In this document: positions 49,268 through 58,474 of the stretch, in pieces | Numbering within the stretch: position 1 is the first letter of the stretch | Layout: each line of letters begins with the position of its first letter | Origin: JBNAGF01 sp049801055 | Lineage (GTDB): Bacteria > Pseudomonadota > Alphaproteobacteria > Rhodobacterales > Rhodobacteraceae | Assembly: GCF_049801055.1 (NCBI RefSeq) | Contig: NZ_JBNAGF010000007.1 | Coordinates: 62,001 to 126,000, forward strand | Reading direction: 5' to 3' | DNA length: 64,000 nt | The notes under the pieces: generated by a model | What the model saw: the letters and a program-made list of their open reading frames with translations, nothing else | The model's database searches: none | Told to the model about the DNA's origin: nothing | Made by a program: the position numbers and the translations under genes

Positions 49268-52174
49268 TCAGGCCTCCTTCTCTTCTTGGTCTTTGGTCTT
49301 GTCGGGCCCCTGAGCAGTATCTTTCCCGTCGGCTTCGGCGGCCTCGTCGCGGGCTGGGTCGATGTCCATCGGATGTTCGGACACCATTCCGGGTTGCCAG
49401 GCAAAGCGGGACAGGCTTTCCAGCGCCAGCATCACCGCTCCGACGACGGCCAGGAAGACACCGAGGTCAAAGGCCATGGCGGTTGCCAGTTCGAATTCTT
49501 CGAGCGGCGGCAGATGCACATAGCCGAAATCGCTGGTCAGGAAGGGTACGCCGTTGAACCACGCGCCCATACCAGTGACCGCAGCGATGAGGACACCTGA
49601 ACCAATGATGCCATGATAAGGATAGCGTTGCCGCTCAACCGCCCAGCCAAAGCCCGAGGCCATGTACTGCATGACCACGGCGATCGCTGCCACCAACCCT
49701 GCGATAAATCCGCCGCCGGGCAGGTTGTGTCCGCGGAAAAAGATGTAGGCGGCCACCATCAGCGCAATCGGCATCATTACACGGGTGGCAACCACCATCA
49801 TCAGCGGATGTGCGTCGCCGGCCTGCGGAACGGGCTTTCGGTTCAGCAGATAAGCCCGGACACGGGAACTCAACACGGCTTCGGTCAGGGCAAAGATGAC
49901 AAGCGCGGCGATACCCAGAACAATAATCTCGCCAAATGTGTCAAAGCCCCGGAAATCAACGAGGATCACGTTCACCACATTGGTGCCGCCACCGCCCTTG
50001 TAGGAGTTTGCGAGGTGGAAATCAGAGATCGTCGGAAAGGCGAAGTCACGGGTGAGCAGTGCAAACAGGAGCCCACCGACCCCTATGCCGCCCAGAATGG
50101 CGAGGCCGCCGTCCCGAAGCCGGCGGGTCGGACTGCTTTCAACCGGGCTTTCCTTGGGCATAAAATTCAATGCCAGCAAAAGCAGAATGATCGTCACCAC
50201 TTCGACCGAGATCTGTGTCAGTGCAAGATCAGGGGCCGACAGGTAGTTGAAGGCCAGCGACACGACCAATCCGACGACACCGACAAGGACCAGCACAAGC
50301 AGGCGGTTGCGGTGGAAAGCAACCATCGAGATTGTTGCCCCGACCAGGCAGACCCAGCCCACCATCGGCAAGGGCGGAACCGGCAGCAGCTCTCGTGTCG
50401 GCGCGCCCATTGAACCGGTGGAATAGGCATAGAACGCAATTCCAAGGGTGAACGCCACAAAGATAGCTGCATAGCGAGTAACAGCGCCGTTGTGCAGCAG
50501 GTCTGTGATCCGGTTACTGGCCGCTGTGCAGGCTCCGATGACAGCATCGAAGATCTGTTTTGCCTCGGGGCGTGGCAACGCGTTCCAGATGCGTTCAAGA
50601 CGCGGATGAAGGGCCAGCAACAGAACGCCGCCCAGAACAGCCACGATGGACATGTAAAGCGCCGGCGTGAATCCGTGCCAGATCTTCAGCGAATAATAAG
50701 GCAGCTTTTCGGACCCCGTGACCGCCTTGGCGGCAACCTCTACGAGAGGGCCGACAATTGCCTTGGAGAACAGGCCGATAGCGACGACCAGCACCACGAG
50801 TATTGCTGGTGACAACCACATACCGGGGCCGGGATCGTGCGGCGTGGCAGGATAATCATCGCGCTTTGGTCCAAGAAAGACGTGCGCAATGTAGCGGTAG
50901 GAATAGGCCGCTGAGAACAGCGCTCCCAGAAGGGCGAGGCCGGGAACCAGATAGTGCGAGTTCAACCATACCGTTTCGGTGGTTTCTACCAGCATCATTT
51001 CCTTGGATAGGAACCCGTTGAGCGGCGGAAGGCCCGCCATGCTGAGCGAGGCAATCGTTGCGATGGTGAACGTCACAGGCATCAGGTGCCGCAGCCCGCC
51101 CAACCTCTTGATGTCGCGGGTATGCGTCTCATGATCGACAATACCGGCGGACATGAACAATGCCGCTTTGAACGTCGCGTGGTTGATTATGTGAAACACT
51201 GCAGTCAGGGCGGCGAGCTGTGTGCCGAAGCCGAGCAGCATTGTAATCAGGCCAAGGTGACTGACCGTAGAAAACGCCAATAGTGCTTTAAGGTCGTCCT
51301 TAAAGAGCGCGATCACCGCGCCCAGCACCATTGTCACCAGCCCCGTGGTAGCCACGATGTAGAACCATTCCGGCGTGCCCGCCAGAACAGGCCACATCCG
51401 GGCCATCAGGAACAATCCCGCCTTCACCATCGTGGCCGAATGGAGGTAAGCCGAGACAGGTGTGGGCGCCGCCATCGCATGCGGCAGCCAGAAATGGAAG
51501 GGGAACTGCGCCGACTTGGTGAAACAGCCCAGAAGTATCAGAATCAACGCAGGCAGATAGAGGGGCGAGGATTGAATCAGGTCCTTTTGCTGAAGGATCA
51601 CGCTCAGATCATAGCTTCCTGCAATCTGGCCCAGAATCAGCATGCCCCCGATCATGGCCAATCCGCCAGAGCCGGTTACCGCAAGCGCCATCCGGGCACC
51701 CTGACGACCCGCCGGAAGGTGTTTCCAATACCCGATAAGCAAGAATGACGACAGCGACGTCAACTCCCAGAAGACAAGCAAAAGCAATATGTTATCTGAC
51801 AAAACGATTCCGACCATCGCCCCCTGAAAAAGCAGGAGATAAGAATAGAATTGCCCCATGGCGTCTTCGCGCGACAGGTAGTACCGGGCGTAGATTATGA
51901 TCAGTAGCCCGATCCCAAGTATTAGTCCGGCAAACAGGAACCCCAGCCCGTCCAGCATGAAATTGGCATTCAAGCCCAGTCCGGGAAGCCAATCCAGCCG
52001 GGCGGTGATCACTTCACCCCGAAAAACCGCCGGAGCATTGACCAGCAAGCCGATCAGGGCAAGCAAGGTTACCGAACCAGCTGACGCGGCAGAAACATTG
52101 CGCCCGGCCCGGATCAGCAGTGCTGGGAAAACGGCGCCCAAGAATGGAAGGGCGGCGATCAGGAACAGGGACAC
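49268..52174 (-). CDS. mrpAB: Mrp monovalent cation/H+ antiporter fused subunits A and B
   Basis: The 968-residue fusion of MrpA and MrpB, as in the pha-type systems of alphaproteobacteria. The MrpA part (about 1-770) is NuoL-like: ITARLDWLPGLGLNANFMLDGLG start region, TKSAQFPFHFWLPHAMAAPTPVSAYLHSATMVKAGLFL, shown here by its parts (FHFWLPHAMAAPTPVSAYLH), and FKAALFMSAGIVDHETHTRD. The MrpB part (about 800-930) includes RGHNLPGGGFIAGLVAAIA. It is the first gene of the operon. It probably exports Na+ (or K+) for pH and salt tolerance in sea water. The start is ATG 52172-52174, with 246 bp up to the divergent rhodanese gene; I see no clear operator there. Confidence 0.95.
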   Translation of the reverse strand: MSLFLIAALPFLGAVFPALLIRAGRNVSAASAGSVTLLALIGLLVNAPAVFRGEVITARLDWLPGLGLNANFMLDGLGFLFAGLILGIGLLIIIYARYYLSREDAMGQFYSYLLLFQGAMVGIVLSDNILLLLVFWELTSLSSFLLIGYWKHLPAGRQGARMALAVTGSGGLAMIGGMLILGQIAGSYDLSVILQQKDLIQSSPLYLPALILILLGCFTKSAQFPFHFWLPHAMAAPTPVSAYLHSATMVKAGLFLMARMWPVLAGTPEWFYIVATTGLVTMVLGAVIALFKDDLKALLAFSTVSHLGLITMLLGFGTQLAALTAVFHIINHATFKAALFMSAGIVDHETHTRDIKRLGGLRHLMPVTFTIATIASLSMAGLPPLNGFLSKEMMLVETTETVWLNSHYLVPGLALLGALFSAAYSYRYIAHVFLGPKRDDYPATPHDPGPGMWLSPAILVVLVVAIGLFSKAIVGPLVEVAAKAVTGSEKLPYYSLKIWHGFTPALYMSIVAVLGGVLLLALHPRLERIWNALPRPEAKQIFDAVIGACTAASNRITDLLHNGAVTRYAAIFVAFTLGIAFYAYSTGSMGAPTRELLPVPPLPMVGWVCLVGATISMVAFHRNRLLVLVLVGVVGLVVSLAFNYLSAPDLALTQISVEVVTIILLLLALNFMPKESPVESSPTRRLRDGGLAILGGIGVGGLLFALLTRDFAFPTISDFHLANSYKGGGGTNVVNVILVDFRGFDTFGEIIVLGIAALVIFALTEAVLSSRVRAYLLNRKPVPQAGDAHPLMMVVATRVMMPIALMVAAYIFFRGHNLPGGGFIAGLVAAIAVVMQYMASGFGWAVERQRYPYHGIIGSGVLIAAVTGMGAWFNGVPFLTSDFGYVHLPPLEEFELATAMAFDLGVFLAVVGAVMLALESLSRFAWQPGMVSEHPMDIDPARDEAAEADGKDTAQGPDKTKDQEEKEA

Positions 52175-52420
52175 TGGCGGTTCTCCGTCAAGTCAGTTCA
52201 AATCAGGCATCATGCCTTTTTAGGGATTTTTCCCGATCAGTCCAAGTATCGCAAGATCGTAAGTTGCAGAGGAAGAAAGAAATTCCGAATTTTGGGCGCG
52301 GCCGAAGACAAGGGTACTTGTTCTGACGTGTTCTTGAACAAACCGTTGCAATGAGCAGCGGAAATTCTGGTCTCATTGTGCTAGTTCCCCAAGCATACGG
52401 CGATCTGGGGAGGCACCTTG

Positions 52421-52912
52421 ATGCGACAATACTCAATTCTGACCCGCCGAGTGTTTCTGGCCCTTGCCTGCGTTCTGGTTGTGGCGGCCGGCGCGGTCTA
52501 CTTCTCTGGTCGTTACGCCTATTTCGAGACGCTGAGCCCGGACTATTCCGGTAAACAGTTGACTGTTGAGGACGCGATGCAGGGTGCCTTGTCAGGCGAA
52601 GTGATTCTTGTCGACATTCGGACACCTCGGGAATGGCGCACAACCGGGGTACCTGCCGGTGCGCATCCTCTTGACATGAGACGGCCGGATTTTGCGCAGG
52701 CGCTCGTCGCCTTGGCGGGAAACGACCTCAACCGGACCATTGCCCTGATCTGTGCCAGGGGCGTGCGGTCCGCCCGACTGGGAACCGCATTGAGCGCCGC
52801 CGGATTCTCTGACATTCGCGACGTCCCCGAAGGTATGCTGGGTTCACATTCCGGACCGGGCTGGCTTGCCGGTGGGCTGCCTGTGGTCGCTTTCAAGGAA
52901 GACGCCGGATGA
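52421..52912 (+). CDS. Membrane-anchored periplasmic rhodanese-domain protein
   Basis: A 163-residue protein with an N-terminal hydrophobic segment (FLALACVLVVAAGAVYF, residues 11-27) serving as signal or anchor, then a rhodanese domain (about 45-150). The catalytic loop IALICARGVRSARLG holds the active Cys. The start ATG 52421 is set by GGAGG seven bases upstream. Its stop overlaps the next gene's ATG by four bases (ATGA), so it is coupled to an exported esterase. It would handle sulfane sulfur or thiols in the periplasm. Distinct from the cytoplasmic rhodanese at 3058. Confidence 0.87.
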   Translation: MRQYSILTRRVFLALACVLVVAAGAVYFSGRYAYFETLSPDYSGKQLTVEDAMQGALSGEVILVDIRTPREWRTTGVPAGAHPLDMRRPDFAQALVALAGNDLNRTIALICARGVRSARLGTALSAAGFSDIRDVPEGMLGSHSGPGWLAGGLPVVAFKEDAG

Positions 52913-53739
52913 TCCGAACCTTTGTTTTGGCAGTCGGGCTAAGCGTTGCCGCCGAAGATGCACTGGCCGTTTGCGCTAAAGAGCCTGATCCTTGTCCCCT
53001 AGGGAATGGCGACTATCACTTGCGGCTGCCTGAAGGCGTGGAATCGCCGCCGGCGGTGATGTTCCTGCATGGAGCCGGCAGTTCGGGGGCGGCGGTCATG
53101 CGTAACTCGGCATTGGTTTCCGGTCTGCTGGAGCGGGGCTATGCGGTGATTGCTCCGACGGGCAGCAGGCAGTTTCGTCAGAGCAAGGGATATGTCTGGA
53201 ATTTCTATCCTGGATGGGAAGGGCGAGACGAGCCGGGTTTTCTGGCGGAAGTGGTAAACGATGTCGCGCAAAGGTTCGGTGTCCGATCCGAGCAGGTGGT
53301 TCTCGGTGGCTTCTCGGCCGGTGGCTTCATGGTAAACTATCTTGCCTGTGCGACGCCCGGTGCATTCGCAGCCTATGCGCCAGTTGCCGGCGGGTTCTGG
53401 CGTCCGCATCCCGAGACTTGTGCCGGACCCGTGCGCCTGCTGCACACGCATGGCTGGGCCGATAAGGTTGTTCCGCTTGAGGGGCGGTTTCTCGGTGGAG
53501 GCCGTTACCAGCAGGGCGATATCTTTGCCGGGCTTGAGATTTGGCGCCGAGCGAACCAATGCCCGGACAACCGGCCGGACAATTTTCCCGGTGCAGGTGA
53601 GGCGCTGCGCCGGGAATGGACGGGATGCGCCAAAGACAGTGCGCTGGAGTTCGTTCTTTATCCGGGCGGGCACGGGATCCCTGCGGGTTGGCCGGGGATG
53701 ATGCTGGACTGGTTCGAGGGACTGCCGGAGCCGAACTAG
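52909..53739 (+). CDS. Exported PHB depolymerase-like / LpqC-type esterase
   Basis: A 276-residue alpha/beta hydrolase with a signal peptide (TFVLAVGLSVAAEDALA). The catalytic residues are readable: oxyanion VMFLHGAGSSGAAVM, nucleophile elbow VLGGFSAGGFMVNYLA (near residue 130), Asp in HGWADKVVPLEG and His in LYPGGHGIPAGW. Several Cys (CAKEPDPCPLG, ETCAGPVR, NQCPD, WTGCAKD) suggest disulfides, fitting the periplasm. Members of this family include polyhydroxybutyrate depolymerases and feruloyl or acetyl xylan esterases. Coupled to the upstream rhodanese gene. The substrate is unknown. Confidence 0.87.
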   Translation: MIRTFVLAVGLSVAAEDALAVCAKEPDPCPLGNGDYHLRLPEGVESPPAVMFLHGAGSSGAAVMRNSALVSGLLERGYAVIAPTGSRQFRQSKGYVWNFYPGWEGRDEPGFLAEVVNDVAQRFGVRSEQVVLGGFSAGGFMVNYLACATPGAFAAYAPVAGGFWRPHPETCAGPVRLLHTHGWADKVVPLEGRFLGGGRYQQGDIFAGLEIWRRANQCPDNRPDNFPGAGEALRREWTGCAKDSALEFVLYPGGHGIPAGWPGMMLDWFEGLPEPN

Positions 53740-53812
53740 CCGACAACTCGGCGTGCACCGCGATGTCTGAAAAATGCGGCGACTGTCGGCGAGATCAGGC
53801 TGTCACGGTTTC

Positions 53813-55678
53813 TTACTCGGCAGGGGTGGCCGTGTGTTGCCCTTCCAGCCAGTTTCGGAGTTCGTCGCGATAGTGCCGCGCGGCCCGTGTGATGGGCGGC
53901 TCACGCATCTCGTTGCGGGTCGCCATCCAGCGCCGTGCGGGGGTGTGACCGCTCAGGGCCGAAAGGGGTATTGCCAGGGCAAGGCTCACCGCGATCGGCA
54001 ACAGCCAGGCCGATACCAGCCCTGACAGGATTCCCGCCATCAAGGCCCAGCCGCTGACGGTTTCCAGCATATGCGCCACCGCCAGTGTCCGCAGCCCGTA
54101 TCGGCCACCTTCGCGCATTTGCGGCGCCCAGCCCTTTTGCAGGCCCAGAACGGTGCGGAAAACGCCGATCATCTGCTGAACCATCAGGATCGGGGCATAG
54201 AGAATGGCGAGGACCAGCTCGGACAGGAACGAAATAGCAAATCGACCCGGACCGCCGAAATCAGCCAGCCGCGCTCCGGTCAGTGGTAGCGCCGCGGCGC
54301 CCAAAACCTTTGGCATCAACAGCATGGCATACATCACCACGATCAGCAGCATGTGACGCGGTTCGGTGATTTCTGGCCAAACAGGCATCAAAGGGCTGGC
54401 CTCGTTAAAGTAGGTCAGAACCGAAGCGTCTTCACCGTGGCCGATGAGCGCCCACATGATCAGCAGGGCAAACCAGATCGGCGACAGCAGATACCCGATC
54501 GCCCCATGAAACATGTGAAACCTTGATATTGATCGGAATCCGCGGGATCTGAGCAGACGCAGATGTTGCAGGTTGCCCTGACACCAGCGGCGGTCGCGCT
54601 GAATGTGATCGGTCAGAGTTGCCGGGGTTTCTTCGTAAGACCCACGGATGCGAGGCAGAAAGCGTACGGTCCAGCCGGCGCGTCGCAGCAGGCCCGCCTC
54701 GACGAAGTCATGGCTCATGATCAGTTGGTTCCGTCCCGAGTAGGACCGCAGATGAGGCAACCCGGCCGAATTGGCAAAAGCGCGGGTGCGAATGATTGCG
54801 TTGTGACCCCAGTAATTGCCTTCCTGACCGCACCACAGCGCCAGACCTTCGGCAAGGGCCGCGCCATAGACGCCATTGGCGAATTGCTGAGCTCGTGCGA
54901 ACACCGATTTGGCACCGATCAACTGTGGAAAGCTCTGGATAAGCCCGGCACCGGGATCACGAGCCAGCGCATCCGTAAGCCGGGCAATAGCGCGGCCAGT
55001 CATCAGGCTATCAGCATCAAGCACCAGCATCGCGTCCCAATCGGCGCCCCAGCGGCGCACCCAGTCGGTGATGTTGCCAACTTTTCGGTCGGTGTTCTCG
55101 GCCCGTCGACGGTAGTAGATCCGAAGGTCCGGCGTCAGCGAGGCGCGCAGGGCTTCGATGCTGGCCTGTTCCTGTGCGGCGATGGCCGGATCTCGTGTGT
55201 CGGAAAGAACGAACATAGCATAGTCATGCTGTCCCCCTCTGGCTCGTAATTCCTCCAACATCGAACGCGCGTTTCCGAGCACATACCATGGAACCTCGTT
55301 GTGCACCGGCATCAGCAATGCCACCCGCAAGGAGTCAGTTCGACCCCGGTCCGGGCGCGATGGCTGACGGCTGAGAGAAACGATGCCGAGACACACCGTG
55401 CTCACAGTGAAACTGATCCAAAAAAAGTTGAAGGCGATAAGTGTGAGCAGGACAGCTTCGGTCCAGCTTATTCCGCCGCCTGAAAACCAGTCGCGCATGA
55501 GCCAGAACAAACCGCCGGTGGCGGCAATCGCCGGGGCAAACGCCAGCAATCTCCACAGCCCCGGCCTGCCCGAAGAAGGAGATCCGGGCGCCAGCTGGTC
55601 GTGGAAATCCGCGGCAAAATCCTGCTCGGGCATCGCCAGCGGGGCCTCGGGCGGCATGATGTGCAGATCTGGGCTCAT
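53813..55678 (-). CDS. opgH: Osmoregulated periplasmic glucan glucosyltransferase
   Basis: Inner-membrane GT2-family glycosyltransferase that polymerises the beta-glucan backbone from UDP-glucose. The 621 residues hold two N-terminal helices, the GT-A domain (about 105-360) with LLMPVHNEVPWYV, AMLVLDADSLMTGRAI (DxD-type), EGNYWGHNAIIR and RDRRWCQGNLQHLRLL (QxxRW-like), and four or more C-terminal helices. ATG 55678 overlaps the opgG stop as ATGA. Last of the opgC-opgG-opgH operon. Shorter than E. coli OpgH (~850) at both ends, as usual in alphaproteobacteria. Confidence 0.93.
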   Translation of the reverse strand: MSPDLHIMPPEAPLAMPEQDFAADFHDQLAPGSPSSGRPGLWRLLAFAPAIAATGGLFWLMRDWFSGGGISWTEAVLLTLIAFNFFWISFTVSTVCLGIVSLSRQPSRPDRGRTDSLRVALLMPVHNEVPWYVLGNARSMLEELRARGGQHDYAMFVLSDTRDPAIAAQEQASIEALRASLTPDLRIYYRRRAENTDRKVGNITDWVRRWGADWDAMLVLDADSLMTGRAIARLTDALARDPGAGLIQSFPQLIGAKSVFARAQQFANGVYGAALAEGLALWCGQEGNYWGHNAIIRTRAFANSAGLPHLRSYSGRNQLIMSHDFVEAGLLRRAGWTVRFLPRIRGSYEETPATLTDHIQRDRRWCQGNLQHLRLLRSRGFRSISRFHMFHGAIGYLLSPIWFALLIMWALIGHGEDASVLTYFNEASPLMPVWPEITEPRHMLLIVVMYAMLLMPKVLGAAALPLTGARLADFGGPGRFAISFLSELVLAILYAPILMVQQMIGVFRTVLGLQKGWAPQMREGGRYGLRTLAVAHMLETVSGWALMAGILSGLVSAWLLPIAVSLALAIPLSALSGHTPARRWMATRNEMREPPITRAARHYRDELRNWLEGQHTATPAE

Positions 55679-57189
55679 GCCGTCCACCGATAAAGCCAGA
55701 CTTCGGAAGCGGCTGCGCCGTCTTTGCGCAGCTGGGCCCGTAATTCCACGTGGTCGCGCTCGGCCGGATCAAAACCGAATGCCAGCCGCATGCCACCGGT
55801 ATCGGGGTTGCGTTGCAGCACACCCTGTGTGACTTCGGCGTGAGGCGATTGAACATAGATTGCCATCGCATCGGGCCCGTCGTCGAATACCGGGTTGGCT
55901 TCGAACTCCACGATGGCAAGGCGTCCCTTTCCGAAAGTATGGGCGCCCATGGAGCTCTCGATCACACGGGGCAGATCGGTGCGGTGGGGCTCTTCCCCCC
56001 ACGTCAGACGGTAAGAGAGGTTGACCATCTCGCCAGCGGCAAACGGGGCTGCCGGACGCCAATAGGCGACGATGTTGTCGTAGATTTCCTTGTCGGCCGG
56101 GATTTCGACCAGTGTAACCGTCCCTTTACCCCAGTCGCCCAATGGTTCGACCCACAGGCCAGGGCGTTTGTGATAGACGGCTTCGAGATCGTTGAAATCC
56201 GAAAATGCCCGTGCGCGCTGCATCAGGCCGAATCCGCGCGGGTTTTCATCCACGAAATGCGACAGTTGCAAGGTTTTTGGGTTGGCCAGCGGGCGCCACA
56301 GGATTTCTCCTGCGCCGTTTGCGACCTGCAGCCCGTCACTGTCATGCACCGCAGGGCGAAAATCATCAAAACGCGTGCGATTGGTTGCGTCGAACAGGAA
56401 CATCGACGTCAGCGGCCCGATCCCCACGTTGTCCAGCTCTTCTCGCGGAAAGAGCGTGGCCTCGACATTCATCACGCAATCTTCGCCGGCGGTAATGTCG
56501 AACCGGTAAGCGCCGGTAACCGATGGGCTGTCCAGCAAGGCATGAACCACCATGTTGGTCTGGCCTGTTGCCGGGCGTTCTAGCCAAAAACGGATGAAAT
56601 CCGGAAACTCTTCGCCGCGCGGGTCGCCGGTGCGGATGGCCAGCCCGCGGGCAGACAGGCCGTAGGCTTCGTGCAATCCAATGGCACGAAAGTAGCTGGC
56701 CCCCTGAAAGACGCAGAACTCGTCAGTTTTGCCCGGCCGGTGCATTTCGGTCCGCAGGCGCAACCCGGAGAAACCCAAAGTATCGTCCACGGGCAAATGC
56801 GGGACTTCCTTGCCTTTGTCGAACATTGCAAGGTCAAACCCAACGGGCCGTGCCTGTCCGTCCTCTACCTCGAACACCTTGACGGCATGGGGGAAGTAGA
56901 GGCCCGGTGTAAAAAAATCCACGTTGAAGGGCGTGGGCGTTTCATACCAGAGCGCCTTATCGAGTCGAAACCGGATCGAACGGTATTCCTCATAAGTCAG
57001 ATCCTGCCACGCCTGCGGCACCTTTGGGCGCTCGGCATAGGGGCGGGACGCGAGATCGCGGGCTTCGGCCACGACCAAATCCCGGTCAAACGGCATGGAT
57101 GCAGCCGTTGCCGATCCGGATCCGGGCAGAGCGGGCAACAAGGCAAGTGCCGAAGCAGAAGTCAGGAAACGGCGACGCGACAGGCTCAC
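55675..57189 (-). CDS. opgG: Periplasmic glucan biosynthesis protein OpgG/MdoG
   Basis: Periplasmic protein needed for building the OPG glucan, probably its branching. The 504 residues begin with a Tat-type signal (LSRRRFLTSASALALLPALPG). Mature landmarks: RFRLDKALWYETPTPFNVDFF, GASYFRAIGLHEAYGLSARG, LLDSPSVTGAYRFDIT and YRLTWGEEPHRTDLPRV. GTG 57189 is preferred over TTG 57204 because GGAGG lies seven bases upstream and it overlaps the opgC stop as GTGA. Length fits the family (~510). Confidence 0.94.
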   Translation of the reverse strand: MSLSRRRFLTSASALALLPALPGSGSATAASMPFDRDLVVAEARDLASRPYAERPKVPQAWQDLTYEEYRSIRFRLDKALWYETPTPFNVDFFTPGLYFPHAVKVFEVEDGQARPVGFDLAMFDKGKEVPHLPVDDTLGFSGLRLRTEMHRPGKTDEFCVFQGASYFRAIGLHEAYGLSARGLAIRTGDPRGEEFPDFIRFWLERPATGQTNMVVHALLDSPSVTGAYRFDITAGEDCVMNVEATLFPREELDNVGIGPLTSMFLFDATNRTRFDDFRPAVHDSDGLQVANGAGEILWRPLANPKTLQLSHFVDENPRGFGLMQRARAFSDFNDLEAVYHKRPGLWVEPLGDWGKGTVTLVEIPADKEIYDNIVAYWRPAAPFAAGEMVNLSYRLTWGEEPHRTDLPRVIESSMGAHTFGKGRLAIVEFEANPVFDDGPDAMAIYVQSPHAEVTQGVLQRNPDTGGMRLAFGFDPAERDHVELRAQLRKDGAAASEVWLYRWTA

Positions 57190-58421
57190 TTCCTGGCCCT
57201 CCAAGGCTGAGATTTGAACCAGGCAGCTGTGTGCGCGACACAGATGATCATGGCAAATCCGATGAGGTTTGCCGCCAGCACCGGCCAGAATTCGCGGCCC
57301 GTTTGATCAAGCGCGACACCAATCAGGCGCGCGGCGGCCATGGAAAACACAAAAACTGCAAGAGACTGCTGACCAACCTTGATGATCTGTGCCAGCACAA
57401 ACTCCCATATTTGCGACAACAGCCCCGACCCGCTGGCCTTGAGCCGGGCGCCCTTGGGGCCTGCAGCCACCCAGCCGAGATAGGCCAGAGACAGGAAATG
57501 CAGGTATCGAAGCAGGCCGAACTCGGTTTTGTTCCGAAGCCCTTCGGTCAGCGGCCAGACCTTGCGGATCTGCGCGGCAACATCTGGGTTCCATGCGTCA
57601 ATCCAGAGGAACACTTTCCACGACCCGAAAGGGGCAGACAGCACGACAAACGCCGCTGAGATCCAAATCAGGGTCTTTGAAACCGGCGGGGCCGGAATCC
57701 AACCCCTCATGAAACCGAACCCGGTAAAGAACAGAAGTTGCCAGCCGAACGGGTTGAAGAACCATTGCCGCTCGGACCAAGGTTCGGCAGGCAACGCCAG
57801 TGCACCTGTTTGCGCCACCGCCCAGATCGCTACGGAGGTTGCTGCCACGGCCCAAAAACTCAGCCCGGACAAAGCCATGAACAGCGGCATAAGCGCCAGA
57901 ACCACAAGATACATCGGCAGGATGTCAAAGTAGTTTGGCACATAAGTCAGCGTGAACAGGCCGACTATCTGCGGAATCGGATCGTTGAAGAAGTGCTGCA
58001 AATTCAGAGAGTTCACATACGTTTTTTCAAACATCCCCGAAAGATCCAGCGCTGCCATCGACATCGCCACGAAGAAGAACAGGCAGATATGCGCCCAATA
58101 GACCTGCCAGACCCGGTACACCACTCGTGCAGTGCCCATCCTCCAGCCTTGCCGGGCAAAACAACCGCCAAAGGCAATGGCCGACGCCATCCCCGAACAG
58201 AAAACAAAGATCTCGGTCGCGTCCGAATAGCCAAAGCGCGCCGGGATCCATTTTGCCCAAGGATCGCTGGGAATGTGGGCGATCAGGATGATGAACATCG
58301 CAATGCCGCGATAAAAATCAAGGCGCGGATCGCGCACGCGTCCCTGTGCCTGCACTTGGGCAGGAGATCGGCTCACGCTCGAGCCTGTTCCAAAATCACT
58401 TGCGGGCGAAGTGGTCGCCAT
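57186..58421 (-). CDS. opgC: OpgC-type membrane acyltransferase (glucan succinylation)
   Basis: A 411-residue polytopic membrane protein of the OpgC/acyltransferase-3 type. It begins RDPRLDFYRGIAMFIILIAH (near residue 31), the OpgC signature, followed by about ten helices. GTSVVYRVWQ-like and LPMYLVVLALMPLFMALSG segments follow. OpgC of Rhodobacter sphaeroides adds succinyl groups to OPGs, giving charge to the periplasmic glucans. First gene of opgC-opgG-opgH; its stop overlaps the opgG GTG. It lies 53 bp after the TPR gene on the same strand. Confidence 0.93.
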   Translation of the reverse strand: MATTSPASDFGTGSSVSRSPAQVQAQGRVRDPRLDFYRGIAMFIILIAHIPSDPWAKWIPARFGYSDATEIFVFCSGMASAIAFGGCFARQGWRMGTARVVYRVWQVYWAHICLFFFVAMSMAALDLSGMFEKTYVNSLNLQHFFNDPIPQIVGLFTLTYVPNYFDILPMYLVVLALMPLFMALSGLSFWAVAATSVAIWAVAQTGALALPAEPWSERQWFFNPFGWQLLFFTGFGFMRGWIPAPPVSKTLIWISAAFVVLSAPFGSWKVFLWIDAWNPDVAAQIRKVWPLTEGLRNKTEFGLLRYLHFLSLAYLGWVAAGPKGARLKASGSGLLSQIWEFVLAQIIKVGQQSLAVFVFSMAAARLIGVALDQTGREFWPVLAANLIGFAMIICVAHTAAWFKSQPWRARK

Positions 58422-58474
58422 TCTTTCCTCGGTCTTTCAACGGTTGTGGCTATGCTGACATGTGCGCGGCGGCT

